A stretch of 64,000 bases of DNA from Candidatus Cryptobacteroides faecavium (GCA_017694995.1 JADIMB010000001.1:30012-94011); one strand, 5' to 3'. Positions 52,969 through 62,516 are shown, counted from the first letter of the stretch. Notes: generated by a model not told the origin, from the sequence alone. Numbers and translations are program-made.

Positions 52969-53585
52969 ATTGTTCTGTTTCTTGTTGTTCCGTTTGTGAA
53001 ATTGTTTGTAACCAGGACTTCCACAAGTGCATCGTAGGTGCTTCTCATGGCCTGCTTGTCCTCGTAGTTTTTGAACTGTATCTCCAGGCCTTTGAGGATC
53101 ACCAGCATCGTCTTGCCGAACGCGTCCGGTTTCACTGCTTCTGAAAGGATGCCCGCTTCCCGGCCTTTGTTGCATGCGTCCACGAAATATCCGTATTCCC
53201 ATCCGTCCAGTGTCTTCCTGGCTTCCTCGATGGCCTCTTTCACTTCACTCTGACCCTCGAGATAAGGCGACATGATGTAGTGCATGAAAACCTTTGCACT
53301 GAATATCACCTCCATCCTGGACTTGAGGTATGCGATGAGCTGCGAACTCGGGTCGGGATTGGACGAAATGATGTTCTCCTGCGAGGTGATCACCCCTTCC
53401 ATCTCCTTTCTCAGGACCTCCCTGAAGATGTCCAGCTTGCTCGGGAAATGGTAATAGATCGATGCCTTGGCCTTGTGTATGGCCTCGGCGATTTCTTCCA
53501 TCGATGTCTTTTCGTAACCGAACCTTTCAAACAGGGAAGATGCCGCTGAAAGAATTGCATTGCGGATTTTCTCTTTGTCTTTCAT
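52965..53585 (-). CDS. TetR-family transcriptional regulator of the efflux operon
   Basis: The ATG at 53585 gives a 206-residue protein starting MKDKEKIRNAILSAASSLFERFGYEKTSMEEIAEAIHKAKASIYYHFPSK-like TetR HTH (about 5-50). A helical ligand-binding domain follows. An in-frame start further upstream would add an atypical leader. It is the first gene of the TetR-lipoprotein-MFP-RND-TolC operon and probably represses it, being relieved by a pump substrate. Confidence 0.9.
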   Translation of the reverse strand: MKDKEKIRNAILSAASSLFERFGYEKTSMEEIAEAIHKAKASIYYHFPSKLDIFREVLRKEMEGVITSQENIISSNPDPSSQLIAYLKSRMEVIFSAKVFMHYIMSPYLEGQSEVKEAIEEARKTLDGWEYGYFVDACNKGREAGILSEAVKPDAFGKTMLVILKGLEIQFKNYEDKQAMRSTYDALVEVLVTNNFTNGTTRNRTI

Positions 53586-53792
53586 TTTAAAATTTTCGAC
53601 CAATACGGTTTTTTGGTACAAATTCCATGCCTTCCATATTGCTTCCGGGAAAGGAGACATGGGGATGTTTGCCTGGCCGAGGTTGGAAAATTTGATTATT
53701 TCCATTATATTTAGCGACAATTGGTACAAGCAGGCCGGGTACGGCTTCTGCACGTGTGTTTTTTATTTAATAATATTAAAACTTTTAACGAG
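53586..53792. promoter_or_regulatory. Divergent control region with two TTGGTACAA repeats
   Basis: TTGGTACAA occurs at 53613-53621 (within TTTTGGTACAAATT) and at 53721-53729 (within AATTGGTACAAG), between the divergent tetR and AGE-like genes. They are candidate operator half-sites. No clear TAnnTTTG promoter is seen on either strand. Confidence 0.3.
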
Positions 53793-54797
53793 ATGGAAAG
53801 GACCGATGCCTTCACGAAGGAGACCAGGAAGATGCTTGAGGAGAAGATCCTCAGGTTCCCGGTCGAGAAATTGCAGGACCCTAAAGGTGGTTTTTACGGC
53901 CGGATGACAGAAGACGGCAGGGTGGACGAGGCCGCACCTAAAGAGGTGATCTTGAACGCTAGAATTCTTTGGACCTATGCAGCAGGATACAGGGTTCTGA
54001 AAAAGAAGGAGTATCTGATGACTGCCACCAGGACAAAGGATTTTTTTGTGGAGCATTTCCTTGACCACAAATATGGCGGAGTGTACTGGACGCTGGATTC
54101 CGACGGACAGAGGCTGGATACCGGGAAGCGTTTCCGTGCGACAGGTGCGGCCATATATGCCCTGAGCGAATATGTGCTTGCTACAGGTGACGCGAGTGTG
54201 CTTTCCTATGCGAGGAATCTTTTCGAGACCACGGAGAAGGAAGGCTATGATGCGGAGAAAGGCATGTACAGGGATATGAAATCCAGAGACTGGGGTGATG
54301 CGGAGCCGCAGCTCAAGGACGAGAGGTTCAACACCCATCTTTTTATACTTGAAGGATATACAAACCTGTACAAGGTATGGAGGGACGAGACTCTCCGCGC
54401 CAGGATAATCAATCTTCTCACGATAATGGCAGACAAGGTGCTTGCCGGCCCTTGCGGGGAGGATGAGCACTCATGCAGGAATGTTGCCGAGGCATCCTGG
54501 CAGATGCTCAAGGCCGCGTTCGCAGTGCGCGACATATATGTCACCAACAAGGTGCGTCCTGTAGTGCAGGAGCTTCTGGGGAAGGTTTCCGGGGTGGACT
54601 GCGGAAGCAGGGCCTGTGTGGCCGCGGAAAGGATAGTGGCTGACTTGTGGGCATGGAAGTACCTCAATGAGACAGAGGCCGCCGACAGGGCCCTGGCATG
54701 CTGGGACACGCTCAAGTCCGCTCCGCTGGAGCACAAGTGCGGCAACTGCATTTTCCGTCTCGGACGTATGTGCACTGAGGTCGCTGACATGTTCTGA
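53793..54797 (+). CDS. AGE-family epimerase homologue, shortened and cysteine-rich
   Basis: Starting at ATG 53793 the product has 334 residues. The first ~200 match N-acylglucosamine/cellobiose 2-epimerases well: DPKGGFYGRMTEDGRVDEAAPKEVILNARILWTYAAGYRVL, HKYGGVYWTLDSDG, GAAIYALSEYVLATGD and NTHLFILEGYTNLYKVWRD. After that it departs from the family. The GHDIEASWLL-type motif with a catalytic histidine appears as CRNVAEASWQML, the C-terminal catalytic region is absent (the family is ~390-410), and eight cysteines occur between 221 and 327 with none before, including CGNC (316-319). A non-epimerase role or a new active site is possible. An M24 peptidase follows on the same strand. Confidence 0.7.
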   Translation: MERTDAFTKETRKMLEEKILRFPVEKLQDPKGGFYGRMTEDGRVDEAAPKEVILNARILWTYAAGYRVLKKKEYLMTATRTKDFFVEHFLDHKYGGVYWTLDSDGQRLDTGKRFRATGAAIYALSEYVLATGDASVLSYARNLFETTEKEGYDAEKGMYRDMKSRDWGDAEPQLKDERFNTHLFILEGYTNLYKVWRDETLRARIINLLTIMADKVLAGPCGEDEHSCRNVAEASWQMLKAAFAVRDIYVTNKVRPVVQELLGKVSGVDCGSRACVAAERIVADLWAWKYLNETEAADRALACWDTLKSAPLEHKCGNCIFRLGRMCTEVADMF

Positions 54798-54853
54798 GCC
54801 TGCAGGATAGGGCGCGTATGTCCCGTGGACTGATGAAAAACCATAGACAAGAT

Positions 54854-56299
54854 ATGTTTACAAAAGAAGTTTATCAAAGAAGAAGGGCGGAGCTGCTCAG
54901 GAGAGTGTCCGCACAGATGCCGGGAGGGAAAGCCGGAATCGCCATTTTCATAGGCAACGCCGAGGCTCCTCAGAATTACAGGGGGAACGACTACAAGTTC
55001 AGGCAGGAGAGTTCGTTCCTTTATTACTGGGGGATTGACGAGCCCGGGTTTGCCGCGCTGCTTGATCTTGACAGCGGGGAAGAGGTGCTTTATGGGGATG
55101 ACGTTGAGATAGGGGACATCATCTGGATGGGGCCGCAGCCTTCCGTCGCTTCCAAGGCGGGGCTGTGCGGTGCGGAGAAGTCCGCCCCGTCGGAAGCTTT
55201 CTGCAAGGCCGTGGCTTCTGCCCGCTCGCTCGGACGGACCGTTCACTTCCTTCCGCCATCGAGATATTACAATGTTCTCAAGACAGTCTCCCTCACCGGA
55301 TGCTCTCCGGAGGATGCCCGGACTGTGGCTACTGTAGCCGACGGGAAGGTGCATGCCTCCCTGGAGCTGGTGAATGCCGTGATTTCCATGAGGCTTATAA
55401 AGGAGGACTGCGAGATAGAGGAGATAGACAAGGCCTGTGAAATCGGCTATCTGATGCATACGGAGGCGCGTATGGGGTGCCGCCCCGGCGTGTGCGAGCA
55501 GGAGATTGTCGGCAGGATGGAAGGCGTGACCATATCCAAGGGATGGGGAGTGTCTTTCACCACCATACTTTCACAGCACGGGGAGACCCTGCACAACCAC
55601 AGGCATGACGGGATCATCACGCCGGGACGGCTGCTCCTGATAGATGCCGGGGCTGAGAGCAATACCCACTATGCCTCTGATTTCACCAGGACAATCCCGT
55701 GCGGGGGGAAATTCTCTCAGCGCCAGCGCGATGTCTATGATATAGTCGTAGCCTGCAATGACCTGGCATACGGCCTCTCCAGGCCGGGGGTCACATACCG
55801 CGACGTGCACCTTGCCGTGGCTGCGAGGATGCTCGAAGGGCTCAGGTCCCTGGACCTTGTGCGCGGTGATGTGCAGGATATGGTGGAGGAAGGCGTTGCC
55901 GGCCTCTTTATGCCGCATGGGCTGGGCCACAATATGGGCATTGATGTCCACGACATGGAGGACCTCGGGGAGGACCTTGTGGGCTATGACCCGGACCAGA
56001 GGCGCTCGCCGCAGCTCGGGCTGGGGTCGCTCCGCATGGCGCGCCGCCTCAAGCCTGGACACGTGATAACTGACGAGCCGGGCATATATTTCGTCCCTGC
56101 CCTGATAGCCAAATGGAAGGCTGAAGGCACCGGAAAGGGTTTCGTGAATTATCCTAAACTCGAGGCGGAATATCTGGACTTCGGGGGTATCAGGCTGGAG
56201 GATGACCTGCTGATTACAGCGGACGGATGCCGCAGGCTCGGGCCTCGCCGCCTTCCTATCTATGCGGACGAGGTGGAGGCGGCCATGCAGGATTTCTGA
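54854..56299 (+). CDS. Xaa-Pro aminopeptidase-like M24 metallopeptidase
   Basis: From ATG 54854 the product is 481 residues. An N-terminal creatinase-like domain (FIGNAEAPQNYRGNDYKFRQESSFLYYWGIDEPG) precedes a pita-bread catalytic domain. The metal ligands are visible: Asp in LLIDAGAES, Asp in YASDFTRTIP, His in MPHGLGHNMGIDVHD, Glu in ITDEPGIYF and Glu in GGIRLEDDLLIT. It should remove N-terminal residues preceding proline in cytoplasmic peptides. An earlier in-frame ATG (54818) would add 12 residues. Confidence 0.92.
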   Translation: MFTKEVYQRRRAELLRRVSAQMPGGKAGIAIFIGNAEAPQNYRGNDYKFRQESSFLYYWGIDEPGFAALLDLDSGEEVLYGDDVEIGDIIWMGPQPSVASKAGLCGAEKSAPSEAFCKAVASARSLGRTVHFLPPSRYYNVLKTVSLTGCSPEDARTVATVADGKVHASLELVNAVISMRLIKEDCEIEEIDKACEIGYLMHTEARMGCRPGVCEQEIVGRMEGVTISKGWGVSFTTILSQHGETLHNHRHDGIITPGRLLLIDAGAESNTHYASDFTRTIPCGGKFSQRQRDVYDIVVACNDLAYGLSRPGVTYRDVHLAVAARMLEGLRSLDLVRGDVQDMVEEGVAGLFMPHGLGHNMGIDVHDMEDLGEDLVGYDPDQRRSPQLGLGSLRMARRLKPGHVITDEPGIYFVPALIAKWKAEGTGKGFVNYPKLEAEYLDFGGIRLEDDLLITADGCRRLGPRRLPIYADEVEAAMQDF

Positions 56300-56310
56300 A
56301 AGAAAACAAT

Positions 56311-56802
56311 ATGGAGATACTCATAGCTATACTGGCAGTGCTTGCCGGGGTGATCGGGATCCTCGGCAGCGTGCTGCCCGCCCTGCCCGGCCCTCCGCTC
56401 ACGTGGGTCGGCATGCTGCTCCTTTATCTGTGGGGAGGCACCGACGGGGCGGGGGAGCATATGTCGCTGACCCTGCTCCTGGTGATGCTGGGCGTCACAG
56501 TCGCAGTGAGCATAATCGATTATGTGGTGCCGCTTTACTTCACGAAGCTCACCGGCGGGACAAAGGCCGCCGAACGCGGTGCGATGGCCGGACTTGTGTT
56601 CGGGCTTTTCGTAGTCCCTCCGGTAGGGATGATCCTCGGCTCGTTCCTGGGGGCTTTCCTCGCAGAGCTGTATTACGCCCGCAAATCCACCGGGGCGGCA
56701 CTGAAATCGGCTTTCGGCTCATTCCTCGGCTTCCTTGCAGGAACCGGCATCAAGCTCATAGCCTGCGGGGTGATGATGTATTATATCATAGTGTATATAT
56801 AA
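56311..56802 (+). CDS. DUF456 membrane protein
   Basis: The 163-residue protein has several membrane helices and the DUF456 pattern: ILAVLAGVIGILGSVLPALPGPPLTWVGMLLLYL, VSIIDYVVPLYFTKLTGGTKAAERGAMAGLVFGLFVVPPVGMILGSFLGAFLAEL, with a glycine-rich close GSFLGFLAGTGIKLI. The function is unknown. It starts 11 bases after the peptidase stop codon and is probably in the same transcript. A hairpin (GAGCGTC 56810-56816 with GACGCTC 56832-56838) follows. Confidence 0.88.
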   Translation: MEILIAILAVLAGVIGILGSVLPALPGPPLTWVGMLLLYLWGGTDGAGEHMSLTLLLVMLGVTVAVSIIDYVVPLYFTKLTGGTKAAERGAMAGLVFGLFVVPPVGMILGSFLGAFLAELYYARKSTGAALKSAFGSFLGFLAGTGIKLIACGVMMYYIIVYI

Positions 56803-56962
56803 AAGATAGAGCGTCCGCGATTCCCATCGTAGACGCTCCGCAATTCTAACCTAAAACTTAACCTATGAAAAAACTATTCGTGAAAAAATATTGCAACTCC
56901 TGTGCCAAAACCCCGGAAAAGCCCGGAAAACGACACTCAAGGCAATATTTTTATCGGATTTC

Positions 56963-57598
56963 TTATATTTCCGGGCGGATTGATATGATATGTATGTCTT
57001 TTACCGGCTTGTCGCGTCCGTCTGTCTCCACGGCGGCTATCCTGTCGATCACATCAAACCCTGAAATGGTCTCGCCGAATACAGTGTACTGCCCGTCCAG
57101 CTGGGCGCAGGTCTGCGGTTCCTGTACGATATAGAACTGGGACCCGGAGGATTCCCTCTTAGGGTTGGCCGCATCACCTCTTCTGGCTGCGGCAAGGGCG
57201 CCTTTCTTGTGGGTGAGCCCCGGGATGATTTCCGCAGGGATGGTATAGCCTGGGCCACCGGTACCGTACTGGGCTGATTTTGAAGGGTCCTTGGTGAGCG
57301 GGTCGCCGGCCTGTATCATGAATCCGTCGATCACTCTGTGGAAAAGCAGCCCGTCATAGTAGCCTTCTGAAGCGAGCTTGACGAAATTGTCCCTGTGCAG
57401 AGGTGTCTCTTTGTAGAGCTTCACTTTGATTGTCCCGAGGTCTGTCTTTATGTCCAGTACGGGCTCTTCGGAAAGTACGGTCGCATCGAATGTCATTGTC
57501 TTGTCCTTTTCTTTGTTCTGTTTCTGTCCTGAGTTACAGGCTGCCGCAACGGCCAGGATACCGGCCGCGCACATCGCCTTCAAAAGAAATCTTGCCAT
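56963..57598 (-). CDS. Cyclophilin-type peptidylprolyl isomerase lipoprotein
   Basis: From ATG 57598 the product is 211 residues with lipobox VAAAC. The cyclophilin domain shows KTDLGTIKVKLYKETPLHRDNFVKLASEGYYDGLLFHRVIDGFMIQAGDP, GGPGYTIPAEI, GALAAARRGDAANP, SGSQFYIV and the catalytic and surface residues FHRV, MIQAGD and SQFYI. It assists folding in the periplasm or at the membrane. It converges with the DUF456 gene and is divergent from the flippase gene. Confidence 0.93.
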   Translation of the reverse strand: MARFLLKAMCAAGILAVAAACNSGQKQNKEKDKTMTFDATVLSEEPVLDIKTDLGTIKVKLYKETPLHRDNFVKLASEGYYDGLLFHRVIDGFMIQAGDPLTKDPSKSAQYGTGGPGYTIPAEIIPGLTHKKGALAAARRGDAANPKRESSGSQFYIVQEPQTCAQLDGQYTVFGETISGFDVIDRIAAVETDGRDKPVKDIHIISIRPEI

Positions 57599-57733
57599 AG
57601 ATTGTCCTATTAATATTTTAAACATTATAGATTAACAGATGCCGTGCCAGAGCTTAATGTTGCACGGCCGGGACTGAACTTTGTCTGTGAAAATATCCTT
57701 TTTAAAGGAAAGTATTATAATTTTGCGGCCATT

Positions 57734-59272
57734 ATGGCAAATCCGTTGAAACAGCTGGCGGGGGAGACCGCCATTTACGGGCTCAGTACGATACTGGCCA
57801 GGGTCATCAATTTCCTGTTTGTCCCTTTCTATACAAGGCTCCTGACTACAGAGAGCTATGGCGTGGTGACCGAGTTCATGGCGTATATCGCTGTCCTACA
57901 GGTGGCTCTTGTGCTCGGCCTGGAGACCGGGTGTTTCCGGTTCGCCAACAAGGACGGGGTGAATCCCGATTCTGTCTACTCCAATGCGCTTGCAGCCGTC
58001 TTCGGCGTGAGTGCCGCTTTCCTTGCCGCGATGATAGTCTTTGCCGGGCCTATTGCGTCCGCGCTCGGGTATGGCGGCTATGAGAGCTGTATCGTGTATA
58101 TGGGAGGGATACTGTTTCTGGACAGTGTCACGGCGATATTCTTCGCCAGGCTCAGGCAGGAGCACAAGGCGCTCCGGTTTGCCATACTGAAGACTGTGAA
58201 GATACTGACCGAGACCGCTTCCAACCTGGTGCTTTTCTTCTGGTTCCCTTCCTACTGCGCCAGGGTGGCTGCCGTGGCGGGCAAGCAGGTGGCCGACCTT
58301 TCTTCTTCGGACATCTGGATGCTCAACCTGATATCACCTACGCCGGATTTCAGCTATGTGATATTCGCGGTGCTGGTGAGCTGTGTGGTGTGTGCTCTCC
58401 TTTTCCTGCCGGACTTCTTCAGGTTCACATATTCTTTCGACAGGAAGCTCCTTCGCCAGATGCTGGCCTATTCGCTTCCGCTTATGGTGGCTTCGCTTCC
58501 GGGCGTGGCGAACGATTTCCTGGACAGGTATCTGTTCCGTTTCTTCGACTCCGGGGCGGAAAACTGGCGCTCCAGTCTGGGGATTTTCCAGGCGGCGGTG
58601 AAACTGTCGGTCATCATGTCGCTGTTTATACAGATGTTCCGCTTCGCTGCCGAGCCGTTCTTTTTCCAGCGGGCCGGGGAGAAGGACACCAGAGTCCTGT
58701 ATGCCAAGGTCATGGAGTATTTCACGGCTTTCTGCGGCCTGATATTCCTGGGTGTGGTGCTTTATATTGACCTGATTTCACTGATTCTCGGGCGTGATTT
58801 CCGTGTCGGGGTGGGTGTAGTGCCTGTCATGCTGCTCTCCTATATGCTTCTGGGCATGCAGTTCAATGTCTCCATGTGGTACAAGCTTTCTGGAAAGACG
58901 GGATATGCCATATATATCACACTCGCCGGGCTTGCCGTGACGGCTGTGGTGAATATAATTTTCATGCCCGCGTATTCATACTGGGCCTCCGCCTTCGGGC
59001 ATCTTGCAAGCTATCTGGTGATGCTCACTCTGACCGCCTTGCTGGGCCGCAAGTTCTATCCCATACCTTACAAATGGGGCCGCATCATTTTCTTCTTTGT
59101 CCTTATGGGTGTGATTTACGGGGCGTCCCTGCTGATGGACGGGGCTTTTTTCTCGGCCGATGTCCTGGACGGGAAATCCTGGGGCATATTCGCCGTGAAA
59201 TTCATAATGCATACTGTACTTATAATCTTCTACGCCGCTGTTTCCTGGGTGGTGCTCAGGCGCAGGTCTTGA
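57734..59272 (+). CDS. Polysaccharide flippase (Wzx/MATE-like oligosaccharide exporter)
   Basis: From ATG 57734 the product has 512 residues and about 12-14 hydrophobic helices. The start MANPLKQLAGETAIYGLSTILARVINFLFVPFYTRLLTTESYGVVTEF is typical of the lipopolysaccharide/O-antigen flippase family. Other features include FRLRQEHKALRFA-like FARLRQEHKALRFAILK. It should translocate lipid-linked oligosaccharides across the inner membrane. It stands alone, away from glycosyltransferase genes. Confidence 0.88.
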   Translation: MANPLKQLAGETAIYGLSTILARVINFLFVPFYTRLLTTESYGVVTEFMAYIAVLQVALVLGLETGCFRFANKDGVNPDSVYSNALAAVFGVSAAFLAAMIVFAGPIASALGYGGYESCIVYMGGILFLDSVTAIFFARLRQEHKALRFAILKTVKILTETASNLVLFFWFPSYCARVAAVAGKQVADLSSSDIWMLNLISPTPDFSYVIFAVLVSCVVCALLFLPDFFRFTYSFDRKLLRQMLAYSLPLMVASLPGVANDFLDRYLFRFFDSGAENWRSSLGIFQAAVKLSVIMSLFIQMFRFAAEPFFFQRAGEKDTRVLYAKVMEYFTAFCGLIFLGVVLYIDLISLILGRDFRVGVGVVPVMLLSYMLLGMQFNVSMWYKLSGKTGYAIYITLAGLAVTAVVNIIFMPAYSYWASAFGHLASYLVMLTLTALLGRKFYPIPYKWGRIIFFFVLMGVIYGASLLMDGAFFSADVLDGKSWGIFAVKFIMHTVLIIFYAAVSWVVLRRRS

Positions 59273-59329
59273 TATGGACAAGTTATAATCATAAAGCAAA
59301 TATGTGCATACATTTAACGTTTTTAATTT

Positions 59330-59351
59330 ATTGTTAAGATTTTTTAACAAT
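59330..59351. promoter_or_regulatory. Inverted repeat upstream of the susC-like gene
   Basis: ATTGTTAA and TTAACAAT flank a six-base centre. The hairpin lies 17 bases before the -7 element and overlaps the -33 region, so it may be a regulator site or part of the flippase terminator. Confidence 0.35.
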
Positions 59352-59367
59352 ATATGGACAATATGCT

Positions 59368-59375
59368 TATCTTTG
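59368..59375 (+). promoter_or_regulatory. Promoter of the susCD-like pair
   Basis: TATCTTTG fits TAnnTTTG, with TTTA (59343-59346) 21 bases upstream. It is 58 bases before the ATG. Confidence 0.55.
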
Positions 59376-59432
59376 CAAAGTGTTTTTAACCTGACCACAT
59401 TTATATTATAAGTATAACTAAAAATTTCCATT

Positions 59433-62400
59433 ATGATTAAAACGGTTAAGTCTTCAATCGTTCTTGGACTGGTGTCGCTTGTCGCAGCCGCTTCCTTGAA
59501 CGTTTTGATGCCTTTCGAAGCCTCTGCCCAGAATCAGGCGGGGGTAGTCAGTGGCGTAGTAACAGATGCCATCGGACCGGTCGCAGGTGCGGCGGTCTTT
59601 GTAAAAGACGGGGCAAACGGTGTCACTACCGATCTTGACGGTGCATATACGCTGTCGGACCTGAATCTTAATGATGTCATAGTCGTATCCCTTCTCGGAT
59701 ACGAGACCCAGGAAGTCGTCTATACAGGACAGGCCAGGCTGGACTTTGTGCTCGCGGAAGAGTCCACTCTTCTCGAGGGTGTAGTGGTAACGGCCATGGG
59801 TATTGAACGGCAGGAAGAGTCTCTTACCTATGCTGCCGAAACTGTAGGCGGTAGCGATGTCAACGACATCAAGAGTGTGAATATGATCAACTCCCTGCAG
59901 GGTAAAGCCGCAGGTCTGGTCATCACCCCGAACTCTACGGGAGCCGGCGGATCGTCCAAGATCCTCTTCCGAGGCAGCAAGTCCATCAGCGGAAGCAACC
60001 AGCCTCTTATCGTGATTGACGGTGTGCCTGTAATGAACAGCATCACAACAGCACAGGTCGCATCAAACTATGGCGGCGAGCGAGACGGAGGTGACGTGAT
60101 GTCTACCATCAACCCTGATGACATCAAGTCGATTTCCCTTTTGAAAGGAGCATCTGCAGCCGCTCTTTACGGTGCAGTCGCAGCCAACGGAGCCATCATG
60201 ATCACCACCAAGTCCGCACAGTCCGGCAAGGTGAATGTGAATTTCTCCAGCAATACTACTGTAGAGACTCCTCTTACTCTTCCTAAGTTCCAGAACAGCT
60301 ACGGTATGTCCGACAACGGGTCATACAGCTGGGGAGACAAGCTTTCCTCTTCATCTCCTAACTATCTTAAGGAATTCTTCCGTACAGGTGTCACCACCAA
60401 CAACTCTGTCGCAGTATCAGGAGGCAGCGAGAATTTCGGTGCATATTTCTCATACGGGAACGTCTACTCTCAGGGTATCACCCCGGAGAACGATTACATG
60501 AGCCATAACCTGAGCGCGAAGGTGAATTTCACTGTCCTGAAGAAGGTGCATATCGATTTCAATGCCAAGTACACCAACCAGCACATCGAGAACCAGGCTG
60601 CATCAGGATTCCTCTACAACCCGCTTCCGGGTGCATACCTGTTCCCGAGAGGCGAGGACTGGAACCACTACAAGAACAACTTCGAGGTGTTCGATGCAGT
60701 CCGGAATGTGAATGTCCACAACTGGACAAATACAGCGATGGAACAGTTCGAAAACCCTTATTGGGTGCTCAACAGGGAAAAACCTGTAGTTGACCGCAAC
60801 CGCTATACATTCGGAGGCTCCATCAAGTACGATATTATCGATGGGCTCTACATCCAGGGCCGTCTCACTTATGAAAGAGGTGACGAGCGTTTCCAGCACA
60901 ATCTGTACGCATCCAGTGTAGCTGACCGTTACCCGATGGGAAGGATGAAGGACAACCGCTATTTCAGCAGCCAGATGTATGGCGATGTCCTCATCAGCTA
61001 CAACCATACCTGGAATGACACATACTCACTTTCAGTGACAGCAGGTTCCAGCTTCACACACACAAAGACTTCCCATGTAGATCTCTGGGGAGAGGGTACT
61101 GCATTTGAAAGTCCAGGTTCCGGAAATATATATTTCCCGAACATTTTCACTCCGAACAACTATTACAACAACTTGTCCGTAGTATCCGCATCCGACAACT
61201 GGGAGACAGAGAAGAGGCTTAATGCGGTATTCGCTACCGCTCAGTTCGGATTCAAGGACGGACTGTTCATTGATGTGACTGCTCGTAACGACTGGTCTTC
61301 ATCGCTTGCTTTCACTGACGATATTTCTTTCTTCTATCCATCGTTCGGTGCCAGCCTCCTGCTTGACAGGTTTGTGGATATGGGCGAGAATGTAGATCTC
61401 CTCAAGTTCAGAGGCAGCTACTCTATCGTGGGTAACGACGTTCCGGTCTTCATGTCCAACCTTCTCTACAGCCTTGGTTCACAAGGTGTGATTACCGCTC
61501 CTGACAAAGCTCCGTTCAGGACATTGAAGCCTGAGATGACGCATTCTGTCGAGGCCGGATTTGACGGTGCATTCTTTAACGACAGGTTCAACATTTCCGC
61601 TACCTGGTACAAGACAAACACCAAGAACCAGTTCTTCTCTGTGGCTGCTCCTTACGAGTCAGGTCTGAGAAACAGGTATGTAAATGCAGGTGACGTACAG
61701 AACCAGGGATTAGAGTTCAGCGCAAGCTGGTATGAGCCTTTCACTCCGGACTTCAGCTGGGAGACCGGAATCAACCTCTCTTACAATAACAACACCATCA
61801 AGGAACTTGTCGATGATCTTCCTAACGGTCTGACACTGTCTGATTTCGGAGGTGCGAAGATTATCCTCAAGGAAGGCGGTTCTTATGGCGACCTTTATGT
61901 CCGCCATATCATGAGGGACGAAAACGGAAAACCGCAGAAGAACGAGCAGGGGCAGCCTATACTCAGCGGTGATGATGATTTCACTTATGCGGGCAACATG
62001 ACATCTAAAGTAAACGCCAGCTGGACCAACACATTCCGCTACAAGAACTTCACTCTCTCATTCCTCATCGACGGAAGATTCGGCGGCAAGGTTCTTTCAA
62101 TGACTGAAGCCGCCCTTGACGGTTGGGGAGTATCCCAGAGGTCAGGAGATGCGCGTGATGCAGGCCAGATAGTTGTCGACGGAGTCTCTTTCGAGCCTCG
62201 GGCGTGGTATGAGACTACAGGTCTTTCAAACTACAACTCCCAGTATGCGAACGAGAATTATGTCTACAGCGCTACGAATATACGTCTCCGCGAGTTAAGC
62301 ATAGGCTATACGTTCCGCGATGTATTCGGGGCAGGCAAGAACATCACAGCTTCGCTTATAGGACGTAACCTGTTCTTCTTCTACAAGGATGCCCCTATGG

Positions 62401-62504
62401 ATCCTGATGTTTCAGCAGGTACCGGAAACGGTATACAGGGAGTCGACATGTTCGCTCTTCCTACTACACGCAGCTTCGGTCTGAATTTGAAACTTAATTT
62501 CTAA
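59433..62504 (+). CDS. SusC/RagA-type TonB-linked outer-membrane transporter
   Basis: The 1,023-residue protein has a signal peptide (SASA-type EASAQ cleavage near 33), a carboxypeptidase-regulatory-like domain (about 38-112, VVSGVVTDAIGPVAGAAVFVKDGANGVTTDLDGAYTLSDL) and a plug. The plug shows GLVITPNSTGAGGSSKILFRGSKSISGSNQPLIVIDGVPV and INPDDIKSISLLKGASAAALYGAVAANGAIMITTK. A barrel ends at LNLKLNF. It imports an oligomeric nutrient through the outer membrane together with the SusD-like lid encoded 12 bases downstream. There is no adjacent polysaccharide-degradation gene in view to name the substrate. Confidence 0.95.
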   Translation: MIKTVKSSIVLGLVSLVAAASLNVLMPFEASAQNQAGVVSGVVTDAIGPVAGAAVFVKDGANGVTTDLDGAYTLSDLNLNDVIVVSLLGYETQEVVYTGQARLDFVLAEESTLLEGVVVTAMGIERQEESLTYAAETVGGSDVNDIKSVNMINSLQGKAAGLVITPNSTGAGGSSKILFRGSKSISGSNQPLIVIDGVPVMNSITTAQVASNYGGERDGGDVMSTINPDDIKSISLLKGASAAALYGAVAANGAIMITTKSAQSGKVNVNFSSNTTVETPLTLPKFQNSYGMSDNGSYSWGDKLSSSSPNYLKEFFRTGVTTNNSVAVSGGSENFGAYFSYGNVYSQGITPENDYMSHNLSAKVNFTVLKKVHIDFNAKYTNQHIENQAASGFLYNPLPGAYLFPRGEDWNHYKNNFEVFDAVRNVNVHNWTNTAMEQFENPYWVLNREKPVVDRNRYTFGGSIKYDIIDGLYIQGRLTYERGDERFQHNLYASSVADRYPMGRMKDNRYFSSQMYGDVLISYNHTWNDTYSLSVTAGSSFTHTKTSHVDLWGEGTAFESPGSGNIYFPNIFTPNNYYNNLSVVSASDNWETEKRLNAVFATAQFGFKDGLFIDVTARNDWSSSLAFTDDISFFYPSFGASLLLDRFVDMGENVDLLKFRGSYSIVGNDVPVFMSNLLYSLGSQGVITAPDKAPFRTLKPEMTHSVEAGFDGAFFNDRFNISATWYKTNTKNQFFSVAAPYESGLRNRYVNAGDVQNQGLEFSASWYEPFTPDFSWETGINLSYNNNTIKELVDDLPNGLTLSDFGGAKIILKEGGSYGDLYVRHIMRDENGKPQKNEQGQPILSGDDDFTYAGNMTSKVNASWTNTFRYKNFTLSFLIDGRFGGKVLSMTEAALDGWGVSQRSGDARDAGQIVVDGVSFEPRAWYETTGLSNYNSQYANENYVYSATNIRLRELSIGYTFRDVFGAGKNITASLIGRNLFFFYKDAPMDPDVSAGTGNGIQGVDMFALPTTRSFGLNLKLNF

Positions 62505-62516
62505 AACCTTACAGCG

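Noticed and set aside
56805-56813. GATAGAGCG, a half-site of the invertible cassette repeat
   Set aside because: Nine bases match one arm only, the other arm is missing, and the distance to the recombinase is 48 kb. Chance is likely.
56865-57134. Small plus-strand frame starting after the CTAACCTAAAACTTAACCT leader
   Set aside because: Most of it is antisense to the cyclophilin gene. Only the start looks gene-like, so I list it as an observation, not a gene.
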